This document shows positions 9,466-17,303 of a stretch of DNA of 35,206 bases, one piece after another. How positions within the stretch are numbered: the first letter of the stretch is position 1; each line of letters opens with the position of its first letter. The notes beneath the pieces were generated by a model. That model made no database searches and was not told where the DNA came from. It saw only the letters and a program-made list of their open reading frames with translations. Source of the DNA: Rhizobiales bacterium 64-17 (lineage in GTDB: Bacteria; Pseudomonadota; Alphaproteobacteria; Rhizobiales; Xanthobacteraceae). A program made the position numbers and the translations under genes. The stretch covers positions 11,101-46,306 of the forward strand of contig MKWA01000021.1 of NCBI GenBank assembly GCA_001899285.1, read 5' to 3'.

Positions 9466-9483
9466 CAACAGCAGCGTGACATC

Positions 9484-9783
9484 ATGGCGACATTTGAAGG
9501 TTTGCGAACGATCGATGGGCTGAAAGTGACGGTGGATGGCCGGTCTTTGCCGGAACACTACGAGGTCAAGCAGTTCACCAAATATGGCTTCGAGTGGACT
9601 TACGAGGGCGACAGCCCGCAGCAGCTTGCGCTCGCCATTCTGGTCGAACATACCGGCGATCCGTCAAAGGCGATCCGCCTGTCGGAGCCGTTCATGAAGT
9701 CGGTGGTGGCCAATCTCGACAACGACTGGACGCTGACTGGCGCCGAGATCGATACGGCGCTGCAATCCATCGAGGCGCATTAA
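9484..9783 (+). CDS. DUF6166-like small protein
   Basis: The 99-residue cytoplasmic protein contains the pattern FEWTYEGDSPQQLALAILVEHTGD. This resembles the DUF6166 consensus, in which an aromatic-rich strand followed by GxSPAQLALALL is typical. It begins 18 bases after the GntR gene on the same strand and may be co-transcribed. It is convergent with the next GntR gene, 10 bases apart end to end. Function unknown; the family assignment is from memory of the motif and is moderate. Confidence 0.7.
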   Translation: MATFEGLRTIDGLKVTVDGRSLPEHYEVKQFTKYGFEWTYEGDSPQQLALAILVEHTGDPSKAIRLSEPFMKSVVANLDNDWTLTGAEIDTALQSIEAH

Positions 9784-9793
9784 GCGCGGCCGC

Positions 9794-10498
9794 TCACCCG
9801 CTCTGGCTTTCCAGCCAGGTCAGGAAGATGTCTGTCGTCCGGAGAATGTGATTGCGCATCGCCGCTTTTGCGGCCGCGCTGTCGCGTTTGGTGAGCGCGG
9901 CGAGGATGTCCTCGTGCTGCGCGATGTTTTCCTCCATCAGGTGATAGGGGATCTGCGCGGCATAGCTGAGGATGATGCCGATCACGTCCTTGTTCATTTC
10001 GTCGATCAGCCCGACCAGCCGATCGTTCTGGCTCGCCTTGCTGATCACGGCGTGAAATTGCTCGTTATAGGTCAGCCACGCGCTCGGTTTGCCGTTGCCG
10101 GCGGTCGAGCGCAGCGCGTCGGCATATTTCGCCTGTAGCCCCTGCAGCGTTTTCAGTTCGTCCGCCGTGAGCCAGTTGGTCGCGAGCTCGGCCGCCAGGC
10201 CCTCCAGCTCGGCGCGAATCTGGAAGGCCTCGCGCACGGTCTTGGGCGTGGGCACTTTGATCTTGGCCCGTCCGGATGGCGTCAGGCTGATGACCGAGCG
10301 TGCCTCGAGAAACCGTAAGGCTTCGCGGATCGGGGTGCGGCTGGTCGAGAACATCTCCGCCAGTTGGTACTGGCTGAGATGGTCGCCGGGCGCGAGTCGG
10401 CCGGTCCGGATGTCGTGAAGGATGTCTTCGGCGATATCGACGGAGGTGCGCGTGCGCTGCCGGGGGGCGGTTTTTTTTCGTTTGGCTTTGATGGTCAT
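9794..10498 (-). CDS. GntR-family transcriptional regulator, FCD type
   Basis: The 234-residue protein has a basic N-terminal tail (KAKRKKTAPRQRTR), a winged helix with STSRTPIREALRFLEARSVI near residues 50-72, and a helical FCD domain. In the FCD domain the metal/ligand residues typical of the family can be seen (NEQFHAVI, QHEDILAAL, RNHI). It is divergent from the cupin gene at 10650, and the 151 bases between them contain two GGGATAC copies 21 bases apart. By position it is the best candidate to control the cupin gene and perhaps the transporter operon beyond it. Ligand unknown. Confidence 0.9.
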   Translation of the reverse strand: MTIKAKRKKTAPRQRTRTSVDIAEDILHDIRTGRLAPGDHLSQYQLAEMFSTSRTPIREALRFLEARSVISLTPSGRAKIKVPTPKTVREAFQIRAELEGLAAELATNWLTADELKTLQGLQAKYADALRSTAGNGKPSAWLTYNEQFHAVISKASQNDRLVGLIDEMNKDVIGIILSYAAQIPYHLMEENIAQHEDILAALTKRDSAAAKAAMRNHILRTTDIFLTWLESQSG

Positions 10499-10599
10499 TC
10501 GGAAAGGGCAGCAGCCGCGAACGGGAAATTCGCGGCAATCTACTCACAAATCGGCGTCCGTGCCACGGCTCTGCGGCTAGGTTGGTGACACTTGACAAC

Positions 10600-10627
10600 G
10601 GGATACGTTTATCATCGAATGGGATAC
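10600..10627. promoter_or_regulatory. Direct repeat GGGATAC, 21-base period, between divergent GntR and cupin genes
   Basis: GGGATAC occurs at 10600-10606 and again at 10621-10627, one face of the helix apart by two turns. A further GGATAT is at 10633-10638. TTGACA at 10592-10597 could be a -35 box for the cupin gene, with a poor -10. The position fits an operator for the divergent GntR regulator. Confidence 0.4.
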
Positions 10628-10649
10628 CATTTGGATATGGGAGATGGTG

Positions 10650-11135
10650 ATGACCGCACTGGCGACGCAACAGAAGACCGACCAGAAGCTGCCGGGCGAT
10701 GAAGGCGGCCCGCTAACCCCCGCGCATCAGCCGATGCAGGCGCGGCATATCGACGAACAGGGGTGGGCGCTGCTGCGCTATGAAGGCCAGACGACGAAAA
10801 TGCTGTTCCACCCGACGGCAGAAGATCCGACGATTCCCAACGCCGGCCTGGTTCGCTACGAGCCCGGCTCCGGCCATCCGCTGCACAACCATTGGTTCGC
10901 ACAGATCTGGTACGTGCTGGAGGGTGAGTTTCTGATCAACGGGAAGACCTACGGCGTCGGCAGCATGATCTTCCATCCCGATCCGCATTACGAATATGCG
11001 CTGACGACGAAGACCGGCGGCACCATTCTCTATGTGCAGTATATGGGTCCGACGACGCGCAAGGCGCCGATCTATGACGGCCGTTTCAACCTGACCCAGC
11101 GCAAGAAGCTGGAAGAAGAAACGACCGAATACTGA
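10650..11135 (+). CDS. Cupin-domain protein
   Basis: The 161-residue single-cupin protein probably binds one metal ion. Cupin motif 1 is PGSGHPLHNHWFAQIWYVLEGE (about residues 72-93) with His79 and His81; the usual Glu ligand position is Gln85. Motif 2 is GSMIFHPDPHYEY with His113. The ATG at 10650 is preceded at 6 bases by GGGAG; the ATG at 10644 directly abuts that site and is less likely. It is divergent from a GntR regulator and lies 240 bases ahead of the ABC transporter operon. Cupins of this kind can be isomerases, dioxygenases or sensors; the Gln substitution does not settle which. Confidence 0.85.
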   Translation: MTALATQQKTDQKLPGDEGGPLTPAHQPMQARHIDEQGWALLRYEGQTTKMLFHPTAEDPTIPNAGLVRYEPGSGHPLHNHWFAQIWYVLEGEFLINGKTYGVGSMIFHPDPHYEYALTTKTGGTILYVQYMGPTTRKAPIYDGRFNLTQRKKLEEETTEY

Positions 11136-11278
11136 AATCCGCGCGGCCATGTTGCGGTGCGGGTTTTGCTCCGCGACATGCGGCGTGACGTGTGCAGTGC
11201 GGTCCGCTCCCCACAGGGCGGGATCGCGGCCCGGCTGCGGCATCTGCGCTGCCGGTCGGTCTTGCGCTGACATTCCAC

Positions 11279-11288
11279 TGATATATCA
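11279..11288. promoter_or_regulatory. Palindromic operator TGATATATCA upstream of the ABC transporter operon
   Basis: This perfect 10-base palindrome ends 86 bases before the start of the substrate-binding protein gene. The same sequence occurs at 16128-16137. Its size and symmetry resemble FadR/FCD-type GntR half-site pairs. It is the only striking element I see in the 239-base gap after the cupin gene. Confidence 0.55.
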
Positions 11289-11374
11289 TAATCTGGGAAA
11301 CGTCTAAACCGGAGAAGCCGCAACAAGCGGTCCCGGTTCAATGGTGCCGCACGGGCGGCCTGAGGGAGGGAACG

Positions 11375-12670
11375 ATGTCTGTTACACGTCGCAAACTGCT
11401 GAAGTCTGCCGCCGCTGTCGGGGCGCTCGCCGCGTCGGGCCAGGTCTTTACCGGCGAGGTGTTCGCGCCGGCGATCGCGCAGAACAAACCCTTGCGCATC
11501 GGCATCCTCGCGCCGCGCTCCGGCGTTGCCGCCGGTCCGGGCGAAAACGGCATTCGTGCCTCGCAATGGACGATGGAAAAGTTCAACGCGGCGGGCGGCA
11601 TCGGCGGTCGCAAGGTCGAACTGGTGATCGAGGAAGAAAGTTCGCCGAAGGATACGATCGAGCGTTTCTCCAAGCTGGTGCAGCAGGAAAAGGTCGACTG
11701 CACCATGGGCATCATCTCGACCGGCGTAGGCCTTGCGCTCGGTCCGGTGGTCGAGGAAGCCCGTGCGCTGACGATCTATTGGGATGGCACCACGCAGGAT
11801 GGCGTCGTCGAAAAGCTGCCCAACCCGAAATACCTGTTCCGGTCGTGCGACAACGAATGCGAGGCGATCATGGCCTCGCTGCTCGCGATCAAATACTGGA
11901 AGGGACAGTTCGTCACGGTCGCCGGCATCAATCCGGATTACTCCTATGGCCGCAACAATCAGGCGGCGTTCCTCGCGCTGCTCAAGCGCTTCGGGATCGA
12001 ACACAAGGTCGTCACCGAGCAGTGGGTCAAGGTCGGTTCGCTCGAACTGACGAGCCAGGTTGCCGCGCTCAAAGCCGCGAAGCCCGATCTGATCTTCTCC
12101 TCGCTGCTGTTCGCCGATCTTCCGGTGTTCATGAAGCAGGCGCATGCTGCGGATCTGACCAAGGGCACCAAGATGGTGTTCCCCGGCGCCGGCTGGCAGC
12201 ACTCACTGATGAAAAAGGAGTTCACGCCGGAAGGCATGATCTTCGGTCACAACACGCTGTACTTCGACAATCCGAAGGCGAGCCCGCTCGCGAAGGAATT
12301 CGTCGCCTGGTACCACAAGACCCACAACGACTATCCGAACTGGGAAGCCGACCGCGCCTATTTCTCCATGCAGTCCTACAAGCAGGCGGTCGAGGCGGCG
12401 ATGAAGGCCAAGGGCGGATCGTGGCCGACCCAGGACGAGATCGCGCAGGCGATGATCGGCCAGAACGTCGACAGCCTCGGCGGCAAGGGCTCGTGGCGCA
12501 AGGACAAGATCGCCGATCAGACCTATGTGCAGGGCCTCAGCACGCACAAGAACAAGTACGACTTCGTCACGCTTCAGGACAATTTCGATACGATGTATTC
12601 GCCCGATCTGCAGAAGCCGGCAGGGGCGGATTTCTGGAAGTGGATCGAGACCGCAAAATTCAACATCTGA
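11375..12670 (+). CDS. ABC transporter substrate-binding protein, branched-chain amino acid/amide type
   Basis: This is a periplasmic binding protein of the type I (LivJ/AmiC/UrtA) fold. It delivers a small organic solute to the permeases encoded next. The 431-residue precursor begins with a twin-arginine-like signal (VTRRKLLKSAAAVGALAAS) and probable cleavage near AIAQ at residues 33-36. The mature part starts with the family strand LRIGILAPRSGVAAGPGENG, followed by NAAGGIGGRKVELVIEEESS. A good Shine-Dalgarno (GGGAGG) precedes the ATG. It is the first gene of a five-gene operon. Ligands of this family range from amino acids and urea to aromatic acids; the neighbours do not identify this one. 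Confidence 0.93.
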   Translation: MSVTRRKLLKSAAAVGALAASGQVFTGEVFAPAIAQNKPLRIGILAPRSGVAAGPGENGIRASQWTMEKFNAAGGIGGRKVELVIEEESSPKDTIERFSKLVQQEKVDCTMGIISTGVGLALGPVVEEARALTIYWDGTTQDGVVEKLPNPKYLFRSCDNECEAIMASLLAIKYWKGQFVTVAGINPDYSYGRNNQAAFLALLKRFGIEHKVVTEQWVKVGSLELTSQVAALKAAKPDLIFSSLLFADLPVFMKQAHAADLTKGTKMVFPGAGWQHSLMKKEFTPEGMIFGHNTLYFDNPKASPLAKEFVAWYHKTHNDYPNWEADRAYFSMQSYKQAVEAAMKAKGGSWPTQDEIAQAMIGQNVDSLGGKGSWRKDKIADQTYVQGLSTHKNKYDFVTLQDNFDTMYSPDLQKPAGADFWKWIETAKFNI

Positions 12671-12725
12671 TCAATATCTGATCTCATCCGATCCGTTCAC
12701 AACTGAACTGACGCAAGCGGTCTGA

Positions 12726-13607
12726 ATGTCGGCATTCGCCACTATCCTGATCGGCGGCGTGTTTCACGCCGCCGTTCTCTTCCTCGTCGCCGCCGGGCTC
12801 CAGCTCGTGTTCGGCGTGCAGAAGATCGTCAATCTGGCATGCGGCTCGTTCTACGCGCTGGGCGCCTATTTCGGCATCACCTTCCTGACGCTCGCCGAAA
12901 TGTATGGTGTGCCGCACTGGCTGATGCTGCCGGTGCTGATCCTTGCCGGCATTCTGCTCGGCGTGATCGGGCCGCCGATCGAGCGGTTGCTGCGCTCGGT
13001 CTATGGTCGCGATGAAAGCTTCGCGCTGCTGCTGACCTTCGCCATGGTACTGATGTTTCAGGACGTGTTCCGGTTCTTCTGGGGCGCCAATCCGCGCTCG
13101 CTCGACAACGGCTATCTCATTTACGGCACGCTCCGTCTGGGTGACTTCAGCGTCCCGGTCTACAATCTGCTGGTGATCCTCGCTGCGATCCTCGCTGCCG
13201 TCGGCGTCGGCGCCTTCCTGCAGAAGACCAATTACGGCCGGCTGCTGCGCGCCACCGCGGAAAATCGCGGGATGGCGGAGGCGCTGGGCGTCAACGTGCG
13301 CAGCGTCTATTCGGTGGTGTTCACCGCCGGCGCTGTGCTCGGCACTGTCGCCGGCGCGCTGGTGGTGCCGACCGCGGCAGCGTCGCTCGACATGGCGATC
13401 GAATTCGTGATCGAGGCGTTTGCCGTCGTCGTCATCGGCGGGCTGGGTTCGATGCGCGGCGCGCTCGCCGGTGCTCTGATCGTCGGCCTCATTCGCGCGC
13501 TGGCCGTCGTCATTTATCCGGAGTTCGAGGTGCTGGCGATTTACGTCATCGTCATCGCGGTTCTGCTGTTCCGTCCGACCGGATTGTTCGGGACGCAAAC
13601 CACATGA
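12726..13607 (+). CDS. ABC transporter permease, LivH type
   Basis: This is one of two inner-membrane permeases of the branched-chain-amino-acid-type importer. The 293-residue protein has about eight hydrophobic segments. The LivH hallmark GLQLVFGVQKIVNLACGSFYALGAY is at the N-terminus, and the conserved loop RATAENRGMAEALGVNVRSVYSVVF and IEFVIEAFAVVVIGGLGSMRGAL lie in the second half. It follows the binding protein by 55 bases and overlaps the next permease by four bases (ATGA), so they are translationally coupled. Confidence 0.93.
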   Translation: MSAFATILIGGVFHAAVLFLVAAGLQLVFGVQKIVNLACGSFYALGAYFGITFLTLAEMYGVPHWLMLPVLILAGILLGVIGPPIERLLRSVYGRDESFALLLTFAMVLMFQDVFRFFWGANPRSLDNGYLIYGTLRLGDFSVPVYNLLVILAAILAAVGVGAFLQKTNYGRLLRATAENRGMAEALGVNVRSVYSVVFTAGAVLGTVAGALVVPTAAASLDMAIEFVIEAFAVVVIGGLGSMRGALAGALIVGLIRALAVVIYPEFEVLAIYVIVIAVLLFRPTGLFGTQTT

Positions 13608-14566
13608 AACCCTTTCCGCTCGCTCTCGCCATTTTGGCGATCCTTGTCTTTGCGGCGCTGCCGTTGGTCGCGCCGCCTTATTACGTCAATCTGCTGATCC
13701 CGTTCTTCGCCTATGCCGTCGCGCTGCTCGGCTTCAACCTGCTGTTCGGTTATGCCGGGCTGCTGTCGTTCGGCCACGCCATGTTCCTCGGTATCGGCGC
13801 TTACGGCGCAGCGATCCTTGCCGGCACCTATGGCATCCGTTCGTTCGAACTGGTGCTGCTTGGTGTGATGATCGGCGGAATGCTGATCGCCGTGCCGATC
13901 GGCCTTCTCTGCGTCCGCTACACCGGCATCTTCTTCGGTATGCTGACGCTCGCCTTCGGCATGCTGTTTCATTCCTTCCTGTTCAAGTTCTACGATCTGA
14001 CCGGCGGCGACAGCGGCATGCGCGTGCCGCGCATGAATATCCTCGGTCTTGAATTCGACAGCTACAACAAGATCGAACTGCTGTCGGGGCCGTTCTACTA
14101 TTACTGTCTCGCGCTCACCGTGCTGGCGACGTTGCTGATGTGGCGCATCGTGCATTCGCCGTTCGGCTTGCAGTTGCAGGCGCTGCGCGACAATGCCCGC
14201 AAGGCGGAATATCTCGGCGTGCATGTGCATCGCATGCGGCTTGTCGCCTTTATCATCTCCGCCGGCTTCGGCGCCGCCGGCGGGGCGATCCTTGCCTTCC
14301 GCGTCGGCCTTGCCGATCCGGAGCTGGTGCACTGGACCCATTCCGGGCATCTCGTCTTCATGACCGTGCTCGGCGGCTTCGCCAATTTCTTCGGGCCGAT
14401 CGTCGGCGCGCTGGCGCTGACCATTTTGCAGGATCAGCTACAATCGCTGACACAATATTGGCGCTTCGTGCTGGGCGCGATCCTGGCACTGGTGGTGATC
14501 GGGTTGCCGGGCGGCATCATGGGCCTGTTCGACCTGTGGCGCGCGCACGGACGGAGGCAGGCATGA
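13604..14566 (+). CDS. ABC transporter permease, LivM type
   Basis: The second permease of the importer has 320 residues. It has multiple transmembrane helices, the motif NLLFGYAGLLSFGHAMFLGIGAY near residues 45-67, and the EAA-like coupling loop ALRDNARKAEYLGVHVHRMRLVAF around residues 196-219. It also has HLVFMTVLGGFANFFGPIVGA near 250. Start and stop overlap both neighbours by ATGA. All features match a functional LivM; there is no fused ATPase domain. Confidence 0.93.
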   Translation: MKPFPLALAILAILVFAALPLVAPPYYVNLLIPFFAYAVALLGFNLLFGYAGLLSFGHAMFLGIGAYGAAILAGTYGIRSFELVLLGVMIGGMLIAVPIGLLCVRYTGIFFGMLTLAFGMLFHSFLFKFYDLTGGDSGMRVPRMNILGLEFDSYNKIELLSGPFYYYCLALTVLATLLMWRIVHSPFGLQLQALRDNARKAEYLGVHVHRMRLVAFIISAGFGAAGGAILAFRVGLADPELVHWTHSGHLVFMTVLGGFANFFGPIVGALALTILQDQLQSLTQYWRFVLGAILALVVIGLPGGIMGLFDLWRAHGRRQA

Positions 14567-15339
14567 CCGTGCTGCTGGAAACCCGCCGGGTCGGAAAATC
14601 CTTCGGCCCGTTCCGCGCGCTCGATGGCGTCAGCATGACGGCGTCCGCCGGCGAGGTGCTAGCGATCGTCGGGCCGAACGGCGCAGGCAAGACCACACTG
14701 GTCAATCTGCTCACCGGTCTGTTGCAACCGACCGACGGCGAAGTGTTCTTTCAGGGCAAGACGATCGCCGGACAGGGGCCGGTGCTGCTGGCCGAACTCG
14801 GGCTCGCGCGCGCGTTCCAGCTCATCCAGATCTTCCCGCGTCTGACGGTGCGGGAAAGCCTTGCCATCGCGGTCATCTCGCGGCGGCAGCGGCGCTGGTC
14901 ACTGTTGTCCGCCGTGGCGAGCGACAAGCCGATTCAAGACAAGGCGCGGGAGATCGCGCGCATCTTCGGGCTGGAGGCGCGGCTCGATACACTCGCCGCC
15001 AATCTTTCTCAGGGCGAGAAGAAGCTGCTCGACGTCGCCTCGGCGTTCGCGCTCGATCCAAAGGTGATCCTGCTCGACGAGCCGACGTCCGGTGTTTCCA
15101 CCGCCGAGAAGCACGGCATCATGGAAACACTGATGAAGGCGGCGAAGGCTGCCGGCGTCGAGGGGATTATCCTGGTCGAACATGACATGGATCTCGTCTC
15201 CGCTTATTCGCATCGGGTGATGGCGCTGTCGGAGGGGAAGGTGCTGGCCGATCTGCCGCCGGACAAGTTCTTCGCCGATCCCATGATTCTGGAAACCATC
15301 GTCGGAAAACGCAGAGGCGCTCATGCTGTCGGTGCGTGA
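14563..15339 (+). CDS. ABC transporter ATP-binding protein, LivG type
   Basis: This ATPase subunit has 258 residues. Walker A is GPNGAGKT (about residues 38-45), and the LivG-typical ARAFQLIQIFPRLTVRESL is near residues 85-103. The ABC signature is LSQGEKKLLDVA, Walker B is VILLDEPTSGVS, and the switch His is in VEHDMDLV. The ATG at 14563 overlaps the LivM stop by four bases; a longer upstream frame is antisense-free but lies inside livM. It overlaps the next ATPase gene by 17 bases. The signature is LSQGE instead of LSGGQ, a common LivG variant. Confidence 0.94.
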   Translation: MTVLLETRRVGKSFGPFRALDGVSMTASAGEVLAIVGPNGAGKTTLVNLLTGLLQPTDGEVFFQGKTIAGQGPVLLAELGLARAFQLIQIFPRLTVRESLAIAVISRRQRRWSLLSAVASDKPIQDKAREIARIFGLEARLDTLAANLSQGEKKLLDVASAFALDPKVILLDEPTSGVSTAEKHGIMETLMKAAKAAGVEGIILVEHDMDLVSAYSHRVMALSEGKVLADLPPDKFFADPMILETIVGKRRGAHAVGA

Positions 15340-16078
15340 TCTCGTCGTTGATATTCAGGGCAGCCCGGTGTTGCGCGGGGTATCGCTGGAGGTGAAGGCG
15401 GGCGAGATCGTCTGTCTCGTCGGCCGCAACGGAGCCGGCAAGACCACCACGTTCCGCAGCATCATGGGTTCGCGCAAGCCGCGTGGCGGCGCGATCGAGT
15501 TTGAAGGCGTGCCGCTCATCGGCAAACGGCCTTACGAGATCGCGCGCATGGGCATCGGCTTCTCGCCGGAGGAGAGCGAGGTCTTCGGCGACCTGACAGT
15601 GGCCGAGAACATTGCCATGCCGACCTGGACCGTCGAGACCGGCCGGACTGCCGAGGAGCGTATCGCCGAAGCCTATCGGGTGTTCCCGAAGCTCGATCGT
15701 TATCGCGAACGTGGCGGCCAGGCTCTGTCCGGCGGTGAGCGCAAGATGGTGTCGATCGCCCGTGCGCTGACGCTCGACCCGAAGCTGTTGCTGCTTGACG
15801 AGCCGACCGAGGGCCTGTCGCCGGCGATCGTGCCCTCGATCGTCGAGGGCCTCGCCGCCATTCGCAATTTCGGCCACTCGATCTTCATCTCAGAATCCAA
15901 TGTTCATCACGTCCCGGAATTTACCGACCGGCTTTACGTGATGGAGCGCGGCGAAATTATCTTCGCCGGTAGCCCGCACGACGCCTATCGCGATCCGGCG
16001 GTGGTTCGGGTGATCGAGGGAACCGGCGGCATGCGTGCCGGCGGTACGGCGGCCAACGTCGCCGGAACCCGCCTTTAA
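15323..16078 (+). CDS. ABC transporter ATP-binding protein, LivF type
   Basis: The second ATPase subunit has 251 residues, with Walker A GRNGAGKTT near residues 34-42 and a Q-loop region in GIGFSPEESEVFGDLTVAENI. The signature is LSGGERKMVSIARAL and Walker B is LLLLDEPTEGLSP. The Walker A GRNGAGKTT with Arg and the DEPTEGL motif are characteristic of LivF. The usual switch-loop His position reads SESN (ISESNVHH), an unusual replacement of the canonical VEQN/VEHD Glu-Gln/His by Glu-Ser. It is the last gene of the transporter operon, and 122 bases separate it from the hydroxylase gene. Confidence 0.93.
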   Translation: MLSVRDLVVDIQGSPVLRGVSLEVKAGEIVCLVGRNGAGKTTTFRSIMGSRKPRGGAIEFEGVPLIGKRPYEIARMGIGFSPEESEVFGDLTVAENIAMPTWTVETGRTAEERIAEAYRVFPKLDRYRERGGQALSGGERKMVSIARALTLDPKLLLLDEPTEGLSPAIVPSIVEGLAAIRNFGHSIFISESNVHHVPEFTDRLYVMERGEIIFAGSPHDAYRDPAVVRVIEGTGGMRAGGTAANVAGTRL

Positions 16079-16127
16079 CACCCTGCGGAAGCCGCATTGA
16101 AGCAGTCCGCCGAATGTGATAGATTTG

Positions 16128-16137
16128 TGATATATCA
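16128..16137. promoter_or_regulatory. Palindromic operator TGATATATCA upstream of the fatty acid hydroxylase-like gene
   Basis: It is identical to the palindrome at 11279-11288 and ends 63 bases before the ATG at 16201. This suggests that the membrane hydroxylase gene has its own promoter, controlled by the same protein as the transporter operon. Confidence 0.55.
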
Positions 16138-16200
16138 GATGCGGAACGCCAGAAAGCGCTGATTTATCAAGGGCTAGGGCGTTTCCGAGAGGAGGTCAGC

Positions 16201-16971
16201 ATGATCGGCCAACGCCAGATTCAGTTCCGGCAGGAATATCGCTCGCGGATCGTCGGCTGGTACGACGGATATGCCCACATCCTGATCATCTATGCGATGG
16301 GAGCGGCCGCGTTCTACATCTACGTCCAGCACATCCAGAATGTGACGTGGCTTGAATGGTTGACGCTGCCGATCACCTTCCTGTTCACCAATCTGTTCGA
16401 GTGGGTCGTGCACAAATACGTCATGCACCGGCCGGTAAACATCAAGGGACTGCGCGCGGTCTATGAGCGACATACGCTCAATCACCACCAGTTCTTCACC
16501 GACGACGAGATGCGCTTCCGCGATCCGCTCGACTGGCGCGTGACGGTGTTCCCGCCTTACGCGCTAGTGGTGTTCATCCTGATGTCGATTCCGGCGGGGA
16601 TCATTCTCGGCCTGCTGTTCTCGCCGAATGTCGGCTGGCTGTTCATGTGCGCCACCACCGGCATGTACCTGATCTACGAGTTCATGCACTTCTGCTGCCA
16701 CGTCGACGAAAACTGGTTCGTGCGCTACTGCCCGTTCGTCAACACCCTGCGGCGCCATCACACCGCCCACCACAATGCGCGGCTGATGATGGAGACCAAC
16801 ATGAACCTGACATTCCCGATTGCGGACTGGCTGTTCGATACGTCGGACGTGAAGCGCAGCCTGATCGGCACGCTGCTCAACGGCTACGACACACGCTATC
16901 TGCGCAAGGATCTGCGCGGAACGCCCAAGCGGCCGGACGAGGCCGCGGCCGAGCCCATGGGTGCCTATTGA
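16201..16971 (+). CDS. Membrane fatty acid hydroxylase/sterol desaturase superfamily protein
   Basis: This is an integral membrane di-iron enzyme that would hydroxylate or desaturate a lipid or hydrophobic substrate. The 256-residue protein shows the histidine clusters of the superfamily: HKYVMH (71-76), HTLNHH (91-96), HFCCH (163-167) and HHTAHH (186-191). Hydrophobic segments lie at about 25-42, 53-70, 118-140 and 143-162. GGAGGTCAGC directly precedes the ATG. A small membrane protein gene follows 34 bases downstream. The shared palindrome upstream links it with the importer operon. Substrate unknown. Confidence 0.9.
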   Translation: MIGQRQIQFRQEYRSRIVGWYDGYAHILIIYAMGAAAFYIYVQHIQNVTWLEWLTLPITFLFTNLFEWVVHKYVMHRPVNIKGLRAVYERHTLNHHQFFTDDEMRFRDPLDWRVTVFPPYALVVFILMSIPAGIILGLLFSPNVGWLFMCATTGMYLIYEFMHFCCHVDENWFVRYCPFVNTLRRHHTAHHNARLMMETNMNLTFPIADWLFDTSDVKRSLIGTLLNGYDTRYLRKDLRGTPKRPDEAAAEPMGAY

Positions 16972-17005
16972 GCCACCCATATCGTTGCGAGATCGGGAGA
17001 CAATC

Positions 17006-17197
17006 ATGCCTAATGACGTGAAGACCATCCTGTCACTGGTGGTGATGCTGGTGGCATTCGCGCTCGCCTACTGGAGCGGCTCGCCGATCCGCCCGGACTT
17101 CGCCTCTATCGTGATCGGCACCGCGATCTTCATGGTGGTTGCCATGTGGATGTTCCCGGAGGCCGGCGTGAAGAAGGGCGACATCAAACGGCAATAG
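17006..17197 (+). CDS. 63-residue membrane protein of unknown function
   Basis: A short protein with two hydrophobic helices: about residues 7-25 (ILSLVVMLVAFALAYWSG) and 31-48 (IVIGTAIFMVVAMWMF). It has a basic C-terminus (KKGDIKRQ). The ATG at 17006 has GGGAGA upstream and gives a normal two-helix hairpin; an in-frame ATG at 16961 overlaps the end of the hydroxylase gene. It probably shares the hydroxylase transcript and ends at the terminator at 17232. It may be an accessory subunit of the hydroxylase; that is only an inference from position. Confidence 0.65.
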   Translation: MPNDVKTILSLVVMLVAFALAYWSGSPIRPDFASIVIGTAIFMVVAMWMFPEAGVKKGDIKRQ

Positions 17198-17231
17198 AGC
17201 GCGCCGCCCGCGTTGAAGGCTGCACGAAATC

Positions 17232-17268
17232 AAACGGCGCATCGGTCAAAACCGATGCGCCGTTTTTG
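17232..17268. terminator. Intrinsic terminator between converging transcripts
   Basis: A perfect 15-bp stem (AAACGGCGCATCGGT arm at 17232-17246, partner at 17251-17265) with a CAAA loop is followed by TTTGTT. Three A residues begin the left arm, so it can act on both strands. It ends the hydroxylase transcript and the leftward gene at 17304. Confidence 0.93.
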
Positions 17269-17303
17269 TTAGGCAAGCCAGATTTGTTCGGTAAGTCCGA
17301 CGG

